Shown: positions 8,535 to 17,362, counted from the stretch's first letter. The stretch: DNA of 64,000 bases from JACPUX01 sp964517465 (GCA_964517465.1 CAZFEK010000012.1:1-64000), one strand, 5' to 3'. Program-made: numbers and translations. The notes: generated from the letters alone by a model not told the origin.

Positions 8535-9563
8535 ATGAAGAAACTCGAACACCCCCACCTCGCGCTGAGCATGGCTTGCTTTGCGGTTTGCCTCGCCCTG
8601 CCGGCCTATTACCTCGGCGCTGCCTTGGAACCGCAGCTCGCAGCACCTCTGCTGTTGACCGGTTGGCTCGGGCCTTTCGACGGCCACTTCTCTTGGTATG
8701 CCAACCCGCTCTATGTGCTGGCGCTGATTTCCCACCGCCGGGAGCGTATGTCCAGCGTTTTGGCTCTGCTTGCCTTGGCGCTGGCCGCCAGTTTTCTGCT
8801 GCACAACCGCATCGCGGTGAGCGAGGCGCCGACCTACCAGAACATCGTGGCCTACGGCTGGGGTTATGCGCTTTGGCTGATCGCCATGGCCACGCTTGCG
8901 GCGGGGCAATGGTTGCGCGCTCGGGGCGCGGAGGGCCGGCGCATCACCACGGCTTCTTTGGCTTGCGGCGGTGTGTTGCTCGCCGGCTACCTGACCTATT
9001 ACACGCTCGGCGAGCACGCTCTGTTCGGGGCCAGTCAAGAGCGCAGCCGCGTGTTTGCGCAGCACTGCACAACGGCGGGGGAACAGATCTACAAGAAGGC
9101 CGACGACGTCAAAGGCATCTTTTTCGACCCCGACTGGGAGCAACGCGTCGCGGCGCGCGCTCACCTCAACACCGGAGCGAGCTATATCAGCGGATCAGGC
9201 GTCATCGGGCTGGGGCATTTGAACCAAGGACTGCTCGCCTTCTACGAAACGCGCGATCGGCAGGACCGGGCACGCTATCTGCAATTCAAGCTTGGCGATT
9301 TTCAAGGCGTTAGGGTCGAACGCCTCGAAAGCGAATACGCCGTCATCACCGACACGCCGGAAATCCCCGCTCGCCTCAACCTCATGGGTGGCACGGTGAC
9401 GATCAAGGATTTGCGGGATTCTTCAGTGCTGGCCACGGCCACCTTCTTCCTCGATAAACAAAGCGGCCAATTCTGCGGCAATTCGCGAGGCGCGTTTTCG
9501 ACCTCCGCTTTCGTGACCGAGGTGTTGGGAATGAAAAAGAAATACCCTTCGGTCACGAAATGA
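8535..9563 (+). CDS. Hypothetical membrane protein with large C-terminal soluble domain
   Basis: A 342-residue protein I do not recognise. The N-terminal half has about five hydrophobic segments (first near residues 10-30, last near 140-160). From about residue 170 it is hydrophilic, beginning EHALFGASQERSRVFAQHC, which suggests one soluble domain, probably on the periplasmic side. No catalytic motif is visible. The gaps to both neighbours exceed 200 bases, so it is probably monocistronic. Confidence 0.65.
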   Translation: MKKLEHPHLALSMACFAVCLALPAYYLGAALEPQLAAPLLLTGWLGPFDGHFSWYANPLYVLALISHRRERMSSVLALLALALAASFLLHNRIAVSEAPTYQNIVAYGWGYALWLIAMATLAAGQWLRARGAEGRRITTASLACGGVLLAGYLTYYTLGEHALFGASQERSRVFAQHCTTAGEQIYKKADDVKGIFFDPDWEQRVAARAHLNTGASYISGSGVIGLGHLNQGLLAFYETRDRQDRARYLQFKLGDFQGVRVERLESEYAVITDTPEIPARLNLMGGTVTIKDLRDSSVLATATFFLDKQSGQFCGNSRGAFSTSAFVTEVLGMKKKYPSVTK

Positions 9564-9781
9564 AAGCGAATCGGGCGGTGAGCGTGAACACACCCATCGA
9601 CCCATCGGCCATGATGACAGCTTGTGCGAAGACTAGCGACTGAACCCATCGCAGGGCTTTGATCATGGCCAGTTGGTGCACTGCGCCCCGGTGGCCGCTA
9701 AAGCGGGCTGCTGACGGGATCGCGACGGATCCATCGGAGGGTTCGCCGCCCCAGCGCTGGGAATTTGTTTAGCGAAGTCGT

Positions 9782-10528
9782 ATGCCGACCATTTTCACCC
9801 ACCCGGCTGTGCCGCTTGCCATGGCCCTGGGCCTCGGGCGGGGGTCCATTTCGCGCCCTTTGCTGGCGGCGGGCGTGGTCGCGTCGATGCTGCCCGACCT
9901 CGACGTGCTCGCCTTTCGTTTGGGCATTCCGTATGCCGCTGCTCTGGGGCACCGCGGTTTCAGTCACTCTTTGTTGTTTGCGCTGCTGCTCGCCGCGCTG
10001 GGCGCCTGCGCCGCGCGGGCACTCGCCACCACACCCCGGCGTTCGTTTGCGTTTTTGTTCGTGGCCACGGCATCACATGGCGTTCTCGACGCGTTCACCA
10101 ACGGCGGACTGGGTGTCGCGTTGCTGTGGCCATGGTCGGAGGCGCGGTTCTTTGCGCCCGTGCAACCGATCGAAGTCGCGCCGCTCAGCATAGGCCGCTT
10201 TCTGTCGGCCAAGGGCCTGGCGGTTTTGCAGTCCGAATTCCTCTGGGTGTGGCTGCCTCTGCTCGGCGCCGCCGCGTTTGCCTTGGCCTGGCGGCGCTGC
10301 TCCTCGACAACCGGGCGATCGCCGGCTGGGAATATTGTGTTTGCGATGACGGTCGCCCAGGAGACACCGCCGAAAACTGGAAATTGCGGATGGCGAAGTC
10401 CCGCCAATTTCCCGTATTGGCCCGGCTCCTCGCCGCTTGCCGAGGCTGCGTGCAGCGCCCCTGATCCCGCGGCTTATCCTTCTTTGACAAGCCGATGGGG
10501 CTTTGCGAAGATCGCCTCTGGCTGCTAG
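9782..10528 (+). CDS. YdjM/DUF457-type membrane-bound metal-dependent hydrolase, unusual C-terminus
   Basis: The start MPTIFTHPAVPLA, followed by SMLPDLDVLAFRLGI, LGHRGFSHSLLFAL and ASHGVLDAFTNGG, is characteristic of the YdjM/YbcI family of inner-membrane proteins with His/Asp metal-binding motifs. The membrane part ends near residue 172 (FALAWRR). The last ~75 residues (CSSTTGRSPAGN onward) are polar, unlike the family, and may reflect a frameshift: shifting by one base after the WRR codons gives a short proline/arginine-rich end and an early stop. The physiological role of the family is unclear. Confidence 0.75.
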   Translation: MPTIFTHPAVPLAMALGLGRGSISRPLLAAGVVASMLPDLDVLAFRLGIPYAAALGHRGFSHSLLFALLLAALGACAARALATTPRRSFAFLFVATASHGVLDAFTNGGLGVALLWPWSEARFFAPVQPIEVAPLSIGRFLSAKGLAVLQSEFLWVWLPLLGAAAFALAWRRCSSTTGRSPAGNIVFAMTVAQETPPKTGNCGWRSPANFPYWPGSSPLAEAACSAPDPAAYPSLTSRWGFAKIASGC

Positions 10529-10623
10529 GCCGCATCGACTTCCTTCCCCGCCCCGCGGGAGTCGCCAACATCGATGCGCGCATTCCGGCCCCACGCCTGC
10601 ACTTCCGGCAGAGAGGTTTCCAC

Positions 10624-11082
10624 ATGAACATGCGATGTTTGTTATTGTCTCTGCTTACCGGCTTGACGCTGCCCGCTGCTGCAAGCCAACCTGACGGCAC
10701 CTACGAGTGCAGTTACGAAGTGAAGGCACGCTGCACGACCGGCAGCGCGAGCATCGAATTCAAAGGCGGGCTGGTTCGAAAAGTCGTCTTCGGGAACTTC
10801 TATTGCGACGCGGAGGGCAACCCCGCGTATGGGTGCCGCTTGGAACTGGAGCGCGGGACGAATGAAGATCGCTGGCGGCAATTCGGAGAGAGAACCCAGA
10901 TCGATCTGAGCAAGCCGGCCAATCGCAGTCAGAGCGATACGGTCGTGGTTGCGGTCGAGACAAATGGGCTGCGCCTCGACCTCACCAATACCCAATCAAC
11001 GGGCAAATGCGGCGCGGCGGCCGAGCTGCCGCAGTGGGTGCAGATCGAACGCAAGTCGAAGAAGTGCAAATTGCGGCTCTAA
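10624..11082 (+). CDS. Small secreted hypothetical protein
   Basis: 152 residues with a signal peptide (MNMRCLLLSLLTGLTLPAAAS) and a mature part holding several cysteines (YECSYEV, ARCTTG, NFYCD, YGCRLE, TGKCG, KKCKL) that could form disulfides in the periplasm. The ATG is preceded by GAGAGG about 7 bases upstream. I do not recognise a family. It stands alone between two intergenic regions. Confidence 0.7.
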   Translation: MNMRCLLLSLLTGLTLPAAASQPDGTYECSYEVKARCTTGSASIEFKGGLVRKVVFGNFYCDAEGNPAYGCRLELERGTNEDRWRQFGERTQIDLSKPANRSQSDTVVVAVETNGLRLDLTNTQSTGKCGAAAELPQWVQIERKSKKCKLRL

Positions 11083-11088
11083 TTACCA

Positions 11089-11252
11089 AGGCCTCAAGAC
11101 TTCCCCTTGCTCGGAGATGCAATGAGTCGAAGAGATCGTTTTTCCGGAATTCACAGGGGGCGCGCCCCCTTGTTCGACAGCGGGTTTGCTCGCCTTGTGA
11201 TACCGGCCGGTTATCCACTTTCGTGCCGGCTTGTTCGGCCTGAGTAAAGCCT
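11089..11252 (+). repeat. Degenerate interspersed element, copy B
   Basis: It begins AAGGCCTCAAGACTTC, carries GAGTCGAAGAG, a central AGGGGGCGCGCCCCCT (a perfect 16-bp palindrome at 11155-11170) followed by TGTTC, and ends TGCCGGCTTGTTCGGCCTGAG. The same blocks, in the same order, occur in copies C and D. It fills the first half of the 422-base gap after the small secreted protein; the remainder shows nothing I can name. Confidence 0.6.
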
Positions 11253-11504
11253 TTCAGAGCGAAGTGGGCACCTATGCGGCGGGCAGTTTGGCAAACCGGC
11301 TGGGCGGCAAGCCCTAGCCTGGGGCGCCCAAGCGAACGCCGGTTTCGCTGCAAATGATAGGCGGCGATTGGTTCGATCAGCCCTCGCGCTTTGCGGGCTG
11401 GCCTTCGCCTGGCCCGGACGCTTCTATCCCGGGTGACGCAAGCGCTCATTCGTTGCATACTATCGCCGCAATATCCTCACCAAACAGCAAAAATGGGAGC
11501 GATC

Positions 11505-11882
11505 GTGAAGAGTCTTTTCAGTCTGCTTGTTTTGCTGAGCCTTGCCGCGGCGCCCGTGGTGCAGCCGAGTGCTGCCGAAGCCTCTGCCCCCGAGCCGCGT
11601 ACCGCGCTTCGAATCAGCGGCGCGGACGCTGCCGGGCGTCATGTGGTCCACGCCATCATTACCGACACCGCTACGGGAGCGCTGATTGCCAGGCAAAAGA
11701 TGGTTGTCAAAGCCGGTCATCCGGCCACCCACGAATCGGGCGGTGAAGGCGGGCAAATGCTGCGTCTGGCCGTCACGATCGAGGCAAACGGCCAAGAAGC
11801 GAACTATCGGACCGAGTTTTTGCGCCACGGCGAAGTTTTCACCCGCGAAAGCGGCAGGATTCAGGTCGATGGCGGGGCCTGA
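11505..11882 (+). CDS. Small secreted hypothetical protein
   Basis: About 125 residues. A signal peptide (KSLFSLLVLLSLAAAPVV...SAAEA) leads into a single soluble domain with a beta-strand-like pattern (TALRISGADAAGRH, VVHAIITDTATGAL). The GTG at 11505 is preferred because GGGAG lies five bases before it; an in-frame ATG four codons upstream (11493) lacks such a site. I do not recognise the family. A cupin gene follows after 60 bases. Confidence 0.6.
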   Translation: MKSLFSLLVLLSLAAAPVVQPSAAEASAPEPRTALRISGADAAGRHVVHAIITDTATGALIARQKMVVKAGHPATHESGGEGGQMLRLAVTIEANGQEANYRTEFLRHGEVFTRESGRIQVDGGA

Positions 11883-11942
11883 GCCAGTGCCGATTGCCCG
11901 TCCTCATCGGCTGCGCGTGATCGGAAGACGCCGGGTTGACGC

Positions 11943-12446
11943 ATGAACGAACGCGCCGCTGCGTTAGCCGCTGCATTGATACGCAACTTTCAAACCACGC
12001 CGCGCGTGCCCTTTTTGCGACCGCCGCTCTATCAGGGCGAAAGCGTGCGTCTGGCGGAGGGCACCGCAGCTCGCAAGCTCGGGGTATCGTACGACGTGCT
12101 CGCGCCGGGCAAACGCAGTTGTCCTTATCATTTGCATCACGCCCAAGAGGAGATGTTCATCATCATCGAGGGCCAGGGCACGCTGCGCGTAGCTGGGGAA
12201 ACGTTGCCCCTGAAAACGGGGGATGTGGTCTTCATCCCCGCGGGACCGGAGTATCCTCACCAAATTATCAACACCTCCGAAGCGCTGCTGAAGTACCTTT
12301 CGGTGAGCACCCAGGAGTCGCCCGAAATCGTCGAATACCCGGATTCCGGAAAATTCCTCGCCGCGGCGCGCTGGCGCGCGGCTCAGGCTTTTGGAGTGAT
12401 ACAACGCAAGGGCAAGAACCTCGACTATTGGGAGGGCGAGCCTTGA
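11943..12446 (+). CDS. Cupin-domain protein
   Basis: 167 residues with both cupin motifs: YHLHHAQEEMFIIIEGQG supplies the His-X-His and Glu metal ligands, and GDVVFIPAGPEYPHQIIN supplies the second histidine motif. It is a single-domain cupin with a C-terminal extension (FGVIQRKGKNLDYWEGEP) common in sugar- or aldehyde-binding members annotated only as cupins. It is probably cytoplasmic and metal-binding; the substrate is unknown. Confidence 0.85.
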   Translation: MNERAAALAAALIRNFQTTPRVPFLRPPLYQGESVRLAEGTAARKLGVSYDVLAPGKRSCPYHLHHAQEEMFIIIEGQGTLRVAGETLPLKTGDVVFIPAGPEYPHQIINTSEALLKYLSVSTQESPEIVEYPDSGKFLAAARWRAAQAFGVIQRKGKNLDYWEGEP

Positions 12447-12566
12447 AACCCCGGTCCTTGAGGTTTAGGAACCGACGCGCGAGCTTGGAAGTGAATCCAG
12501 GGCGAAATTTTCGCGTTTGGATCACACCTTACGCTTTTTCGCCCGAACTGAAGGCGTGAGCGGAAG

Positions 12567-12953
12567 ATGGCCATTCGTGTCCTTCGCTTAGGCAGCCCGC
12601 GCGCCCTTGATGAGGGTCCGCGCCTGGGAACGGTGCGCCGCCCCCCGCGAGGCGTCCCCAAAAGCGAGTTTGCTCGCCAGAATTGGTATGACCTCTGGTA
12701 CCCCGATCTGTCGCCCAGCGCGGAAACCGTGAAGTTCGCGCAGGGGGCCAGCACGCCGGCTCAGTGGGCCGCTTTTGCCAAGCGTTACCGCGCGGAAATG
12801 GCGCTGCCGGAGCGTGCGCGCACCATCGAACTGTTGGCCCTGTTGTCGCACCAAACCAATTTCTCGGTGGGTTGCTATTGCGAAGACGAGGCGCATTGCC
12901 ATCGCTCGGTGTTGCGCGAACTTCTGGCCGCGGCCGGCGCCAAGTTTGCTTGA
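12567..12953 (+). CDS. DUF488 (YeaO-like) family protein
   Basis: 128 residues matching small DUF488 proteins: IRVLRLGSPR at the N-terminus, NWYDLWYPDLSPSAE in the middle, and LALLSHQTNFSVGCYCEDEAHCHRSVL near the end. The conserved cysteine/histidine cluster CYCEDEAHCHRS is the family hallmark. The biochemical role is unknown. The next gene, an acetyltransferase, starts 15 bases later, so the two are probably cotranscribed. Confidence 0.85.
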   Translation: MAIRVLRLGSPRALDEGPRLGTVRRPPRGVPKSEFARQNWYDLWYPDLSPSAETVKFAQGASTPAQWAAFAKRYRAEMALPERARTIELLALLSHQTNFSVGCYCEDEAHCHRSVLRELLAAAGAKFA

Positions 12954-12967
12954 CCAAGGCTTCCGCC

Positions 12968-13396
12968 ATGAATACTTATGACCTGAGTTTTGATCCTGCG
13001 CGTCTCGATCGCGCCGCGATCCACGCCTTCCTTGCGCAAAGTTATTGGTCGCCCGGCATTCCCCGCGCCGTGGTCGAAAAGGCGATCGAGCATTCGCTTT
13101 GCATCGGCCTTTTCTACCAAGGCGAGCAAGTCGGATTCGCCCGCGCCGTCACCGACCGCGCCACCTTCGCCTATCTGGCCGACGTTTTTGTGCTCGAAGC
13201 GCATCGCGGCCGCGGGCAGGCAAAACGCATGATCGACGCGCTGCTCGGTCACCCCGATTTGCAAGGCTTGCGCCGCGTGATGCTGGCGACGCGCGACGCC
13301 CACGCACTTTATGCCCCCTTCGGCTTTCGGCCTTTGGCGAAGCCCGAGCGCCTGATGGAGAAGCACCTTCCCGACGTTTATTCGCAGCGTGCGTGA
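12968..13396 (+). CDS. GNAT-family N-acetyltransferase
   Basis: 142 residues with the GNAT core: VGFARAVTDRATFAYLADVFV (motifs C/D), then VLEAHRGRGQAKRMIDALL, whose Arg-Gly-X-Gly loop binds acetyl-CoA pyrophosphate, and HALYAPFGFRPLAKPERLM at the C-terminus. It resembles the short GNAT enzymes related to YjdJ-type proteins; the acceptor is unknown. It follows the DUF488 gene closely and just precedes a secreted-protein gene. Confidence 0.85.
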   Translation: MNTYDLSFDPARLDRAAIHAFLAQSYWSPGIPRAVVEKAIEHSLCIGLFYQGEQVGFARAVTDRATFAYLADVFVLEAHRGRGQAKRMIDALLGHPDLQGLRRVMLATRDAHALYAPFGFRPLAKPERLMEKHLPDVYSQRA

Positions 13397-13400
13397 TGGC

Positions 13401-13889
13401 ATGTCAAGATGCCGACAATGCCGGGGCGACGCCTTCACCCACGCCATCTTTCTACTCCTTGCCCTGCCCCTCATTGCGCTGGCCGTGACCCCCCTCACTC
13501 CCCGCCTCACTCCGGAAGCTCAGACGCAATTGGTCGATGCCCTGAGGCGCTCCGGCTTCGTTGAAGTGAGTCACAACAGCGTGCTGATCGCGCTCACTCA
13601 GGCGCTGGGTACCAAACCCCAAACCGGAAACAGCACTTACCGCGAGCCCTACCCCCATTTGCCCGAAGTCGAAGTGAACACTCGCGCGATTTCCGCCGAG
13701 TGCGTCGCGGTGGAGCTTGCGGCCCGCCAGCTTCAGTCCAATCCGGTGGCCAAGCTGCGGCTGCAAGGGCAATACTGCCTGGTCGGACCGGCGCTCTGGC
13801 AAGTGCGGGAGATCAACGTGGCCGGGAAAATCGGCGAGGAAATAGAGTGCTCGCCAGAGCCGCCTTGGCTTGCCCTTCGCTGGGGCTAG
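13401..13889 (+). CDS. Hypothetical secreted protein
   Basis: About 162 residues from the ATG at 13401; a GTG at 13389 would overlap the previous gene. The region after CRGDAFTHA (AIFLLLALPLIALAVTP) is a signal peptide or anchor. The mature part ends with conserved-looking LRLQGQYCLVGPALWQVREI. I do not recognise the family. It is tightly placed after the acetyltransferase and before a zinc-ribbon gene, so it is likely part of that small operon. Confidence 0.6.
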   Translation: MSRCRQCRGDAFTHAIFLLLALPLIALAVTPLTPRLTPEAQTQLVDALRRSGFVEVSHNSVLIALTQALGTKPQTGNSTYREPYPHLPEVEVNTRAISAECVAVELAARQLQSNPVAKLRLQGQYCLVGPALWQVREINVAGKIGEEIECSPEPPWLALRWG

Positions 13890-13911
13890 GAAAAGCGAGC
13901 GCGAGGCCAAC

Positions 13912-14166
13912 ATGGCGGAAGCCCAAATCTACTGCCCCAAATGCGCCTACCGCCCACGCGCGGAAGATCGCTGGTCCTGCATGCCTAGCTGCGGCACGGT
14001 CTGGCACACCTTCTGGACGGGTGGTGTTTGCCCCGGTTGCGGCTACCGCTGGGAGAAGACCCAATGTCCAAGCTGCGGCGAACTGTCGCCGCACCGGGCG
14101 TGGTATCACGATCCTGATGACGAGCCTCTGGAGGAGGCTCGCCAGTCCAAGGAGAGCACGGTTTGA
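13912..14166 (+). CDS. Small zinc-ribbon protein
   Basis: 84 residues with four cysteine pairs: CPKC, CMPSC, CPGC and CPSC, spaced as two zinc ribbons. It has no signal peptide. Proteins of this type are common small cytoplasmic proteins of unknown function, with WRW/TFWTGG-type aromatic stretches like those seen here (GTVWHTFWTGGVCPGCGY). Its stop overlaps the TTG start of the next acetyltransferase gene, indicating translational coupling. Confidence 0.75.
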   Translation: MAEAQIYCPKCAYRPRAEDRWSCMPSCGTVWHTFWTGGVCPGCGYRWEKTQCPSCGELSPHRAWYHDPDDEPLEEARQSKESTV

Positions 14167-14744
14167 GCCATGATGCTGGCGCAGCGCACGCAAGCGCCGT
14201 GGACCTTCACTATTCCACGCATGCAACGCCTTTAGCGGAAGCCGCCGCGGTGGTGGACAAGGGCATCGGCAGCTTCAACGATGCCGCCGCCCCGCTGCAC
14301 GAGGTGCGCGGCCTGTTCGTGTTCGCGCGCGCGGCGGATGGTGCGGTGCTTGGCGGCGCGATCGGCCGCACCTGGGGTCAGAACTGCGAGCTGCAGCAGC
14401 TTTGGGTGGCCGAAGAGCAACGTCGGCGCGGTTTGGGGCGCGAGTTGCTGCGGCACTTCGAGGCCGAGACCAGACGACGGGCTTGTACACTGATCTATCT
14501 CGAAACGTGGTCGTTTCAGGCGCCGCGCTTCTACGAGAAATTGGGCTACCGTGGGGTGCTGGAGGTCGCGGGCTTTGGCCCTGGCCTCGTGAAATACACC
14601 ATGCACAAGCGCCTGCCGCCGGAGGCCACTGTCGCGGGCGAGCCGGCGCCCCTTCCACAAGCAGACATCGCGCCGGCAAACCCTGCTTGCGAAGAAAACG
14701 CCGCGCCCGCCGCGAAAGCGCTTCCTGAGCGCACCAGGCGCTGA
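14163..14744 (+). CDS. GNAT-family N-acetyltransferase
   Basis: 193 residues. The GNAT fold is visible in GLFVFARAADGAVLGGAIG, LQQLWVAEEQRRRGLGRELLRHFE (acetyl-CoA loop RRRGLG) and YLETWSFQAPRFYEKLGYRG. The last ~40 residues are a proline/alanine-rich tail. The TTG start overlaps the previous stop by four bases; an internal GTG at 14199 is an alternative. The acceptor is unknown. Confidence 0.85.
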   Translation: MSHDAGAAHASAVDLHYSTHATPLAEAAAVVDKGIGSFNDAAAPLHEVRGLFVFARAADGAVLGGAIGRTWGQNCELQQLWVAEEQRRRGLGRELLRHFEAETRRRACTLIYLETWSFQAPRFYEKLGYRGVLEVAGFGPGLVKYTMHKRLPPEATVAGEPAPLPQADIAPANPACEENAAPAAKALPERTRR

Positions 14745-14786
14745 TCGGCGCGCTGATCCGATGTCTACCCTCACCCGCAGTACGCC

Positions 14787-15416
14787 ATGATTTCGCTTGC
14801 CACCGCGGTTTCCTTTTTTGTTCTCGCCTTTGCCATGGCCCTCTCGCCGGGGCCCAACCTGCTGTATCTCGCCTCGCGGTCTCTTTGCCAAGGCCGCGCG
14901 GCGGGTTTTGCTTCGCTGGCGGGCGTATGCAGCGGCATGTTGGTTTATCTGTGCGTCACTGCGGCTGGGCTTGGCGTCTTGTTCAACACGGTGCCTTTGC
15001 TTTATGAGCTGGTGCGCGGCCTGGGAGCGATCTATCTGCTGTGGCTTGCCTGGCGAGCGCTCCGTGCGCGGATACCGCCCGCCGCGAGCAAGGCGCCAAC
15101 CCCGGTGTCGGGCTGGCGGCTTTACGGTCAAGGCTTCTTGACTTGTCTCTTGAATCCCAAGATCGTGCTCACCTATGGGGCGCTTTTGCCCCAGTTCGTG
15201 CGGACCGAGCAGGGTTCGGTGGTCTGGCAGGTCGTGGCCCTTGGGGGCCTGCAAATCGGCGCCGCAGCGCTTGCGCATGGCTCGGTGATTCTGGCTGCCG
15301 CGGGGGTGGCCCGGGCGCTGCGACGACACCCGCGCTTTTTGGGTTTTCAGCGTTACCTCCTCGCCGGCTTGCTCAGTGCCGTGGCGTTGCAGCTCGCCTG
15401 GCGACGCGCGCCGTGA
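14787..15416 (+). CDS. LysE/RhtB-family amino-acid exporter
   Basis: 209 residues, about six transmembrane segments. The N-terminal FAMALSPGPNLLYLASRSL and the following GFASLAGVCSGMLVY are the LysE/RhtB signatures (SPGPN motif), and FLTCLLNPKIVLTYGALLPQF matches the conserved NPK loop. It should export an amino acid or homoserine-lactone-like compound across the inner membrane. It overlaps the next transporter gene by four bases. Confidence 0.9.
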   Translation: MISLATAVSFFVLAFAMALSPGPNLLYLASRSLCQGRAAGFASLAGVCSGMLVYLCVTAAGLGVLFNTVPLLYELVRGLGAIYLLWLAWRALRARIPPAASKAPTPVSGWRLYGQGFLTCLLNPKIVLTYGALLPQFVRTEQGSVVWQVVALGGLQIGAAALAHGSVILAAAGVARALRRHPRFLGFQRYLLAGLLSAVALQLAWRRAP

Positions 15417-16279
15417 GTCTGGAAGCGCTGCTGCTGGTTCTGGCGGGAGCGCTGTGTCACGCCACCTGGAACCTCTTCGCCAAGCGCGCGGCCGGAGGGC
15501 TCGCCTTCGTCTGGCTCTTCGGGCTGGTGAGTTTTCTGGCCGGGCTGCCCTTCGCGCTCTATGCCTGGATGCGGGCGCCTGAAGCCCCGGGTCCTGCCGC
15601 CTGGGCCGCCATCGGCGCCAGTGCGCTGGTGCACATCATCTATTCCCTGGTCTTGCAAAAAGGCTATCGGGCGAGCGATTTTTCCATCGTTTACCCCATG
15701 GCGCGCGGCACCGGGCCGCTCATCGCGGTGATCGGTGCCATCGTCGTGTTGGGCGAGATGCCGAGCGCGCTTGGGGCCCTGGGAATCGCCGCCATTTTGC
15801 TGGGCATCGTGCTCACCTCCGGCTGGTCGCCGGGGGCGGCGGCAACGCCCCATCGTCTGGCCGGTGTGGGCTGGGGCGGACTCACCGGGCTCACCATTGC
15901 CGCCTACACCGTGATCGACGGTTACGCCATCAAGACCCTGAAACTCGACCCGGTTTTGTATTACACGCTGGGGCTGGGCCTGCGCGCGCTTTTGCTGGCG
16001 CCGCAGGCCTTGCGCTGGCCCACGGAGTTGGCGGTGCAATGGCGCGACTATCGGCGCCATATCCTGGCCGTGGGTTTGCTCTCGCCGCTGGCCTATGTGC
16101 TCGTGCTCTTCGCGCTGCGCCTCGCGCCTTTGAGTTATGTGGCGCCGGTGCGGGAACTGTCGATGCTTTTGGCGGTGTTCCTGGGCGCGCATTTCTTGCG
16201 CGAGCGCCTGCGGCCCGCGCAACTCCTTGCCACGGGCTTGATGTTGGCGGGTGTGGTGTTGTTGGCGCAGGCAAAGTGA
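15413..16279 (+). CDS. EamA/DMT-family transporter
   Basis: 288 residues with about ten hydrophobic helices arranged as two EamA repeats: the first contains HATWNLFAKRAAGG and YPMARGTGPLIAVIGA, the second SPLAYVLVLFALRLAPLSYVAPVRELS. These are typical of drug/metabolite exporters. The GTG start sits within the last codons of the LysE gene (a GTGA overlap), so the two inner-membrane exporters are translationally coupled. Confidence 0.9.
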   Translation: MSLEALLLVLAGALCHATWNLFAKRAAGGLAFVWLFGLVSFLAGLPFALYAWMRAPEAPGPAAWAAIGASALVHIIYSLVLQKGYRASDFSIVYPMARGTGPLIAVIGAIVVLGEMPSALGALGIAAILLGIVLTSGWSPGAAATPHRLAGVGWGGLTGLTIAAYTVIDGYAIKTLKLDPVLYYTLGLGLRALLLAPQALRWPTELAVQWRDYRRHILAVGLLSPLAYVLVLFALRLAPLSYVAPVRELSMLLAVFLGAHFLRERLRPAQLLATGLMLAGVVLLAQAK

Positions 16280-16288
16280 TCTTGCCTC

Positions 16289-17344
16289 ATGCTAAACGAC
16301 GAATCCGCCACACCCTTCGAGCGGCCTTTTGTCCTTCGCCCGGCGCAGCCTGCCGACGCCGAGGGCATCGCCAAGGTGCAGGTGCGCACCTGGCAGACAG
16401 CCTATCGCGACCTCATGCCCGCCGACCATTTGGCGAGCCTTTCCGTGGAGCGCCGCCGCGCCGTCTGGTTGCAAGAAGTGACGAGCACCACTTCGGAATT
16501 GCTGGTCACGGCGGACGAAAGTGGCGTCTTGGGTTTCGTGAATTTCGGCGCCGCGCGCGATGCTGCCGCCTGCGAAGGCGCCGGGGAAATTTACGCCCTT
16601 TACGTGGCGCCGGAACATTGGGGCCAGGGCCTGGGGCGCGCGCTGTGCCGCCGCGCCGTGGAGCGTCTGGTCCTGCGCGGGCGCGAAAGCTGCTATTTGT
16701 GGGCGCTCCAAGGTAATGCCCAGGCGGCGCACTTCTACGAGAGCGCCGGCTTCGTGCTCGATACCGCGAAAACTGCGCCTTATCCCGTTGCCGGGCAGAC
16801 GCTACCTTTGGCCTATTTTGTGCGCGAGAACTTGCAGGCGCTCGATGCGGGCGATTTGCACCTCGCCGCGGAACTTGCATTGGCGCGGGGCCTAGGGCGA
16901 CAAGCCGAGGCTTTGACGCTGGAAAAGGTCGCTGCCGATGCCGCGGGGCGCGACTTCTTCTTGGCACCCGAGGCCGCGGCGGCGTGGCGGCGGATGCACG
17001 CCGCGGCAAACGCGTACGGGGTGACGCTTTTGGTGCTTTCCGCCTTTCGCAGCGAAGCGCGGCAGCGCGAAATCATCGCCGCCAGGATCGCAACTGGAGA
17101 GCCTTTGGAGTCGATTCTGCGGGTTTGCGCCGCACCCGGTTTCAGCGAACACCATGGCGCTTGCGCGGTGGATGTGGGTAGCCCGGGCGCGCCGCCTTTC
17201 GAAGAGGCCTTCGAGCACAGCGCGGCTTATGCGTGGCTCACGCGCCACGCCGCGGAATTCGGTTTCGTGCTCTCTTACCCGCGAGGCAACCCGCAAGGCT
17301 ATCAATTCGAACCTTGGCACTGGTGTTACCATGCTGGCGCCTGA
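16289..17344 (+). CDS. Fusion: GNAT acetyltransferase + VanY-type peptidase domain
   Basis: 351 residues with two domains. Residues ~13-165 form a GNAT domain (VLRPAQPADAEGIAKVQV, IYALYVAPEHWGQGLGRAL, WALQGNAQAAHFYESAGF). Residues ~200-351 are a VanY/D-alanyl-D-alanine carboxypeptidase-like domain: LLVLSAFRSEARQREI, FSEHHGACAVDVGSP (the SxHxxGxAxD zinc motif), AYAWLTRHAAEFGFVLSYPR and FEPWHWCY. VanY proteins normally act on peptidoglycan outside the cytoplasm, but there is no signal peptide here and the GNAT half needs acetyl-CoA. The gene follows the EamA gene by nine bases. The combined activity is unknown. Confidence 0.85.
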   Translation: MLNDESATPFERPFVLRPAQPADAEGIAKVQVRTWQTAYRDLMPADHLASLSVERRRAVWLQEVTSTTSELLVTADESGVLGFVNFGAARDAAACEGAGEIYALYVAPEHWGQGLGRALCRRAVERLVLRGRESCYLWALQGNAQAAHFYESAGFVLDTAKTAPYPVAGQTLPLAYFVRENLQALDAGDLHLAAELALARGLGRQAEALTLEKVAADAAGRDFFLAPEAAAAWRRMHAAANAYGVTLLVLSAFRSEARQREIIAARIATGEPLESILRVCAAPGFSEHHGACAVDVGSPGAPPFEEAFEHSAAYAWLTRHAAEFGFVLSYPRGNPQGYQFEPWHWCYHAGA

Positions 17345-17362
17345 ACCCTGGGCACACCGCGT

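Noticed and set aside
11201..11317. A short open stretch ending AAGSLANRLGGKP
   Set aside because: No start codon or ribosome-binding site, and its left part overlaps element copy B; at most a gene relic.
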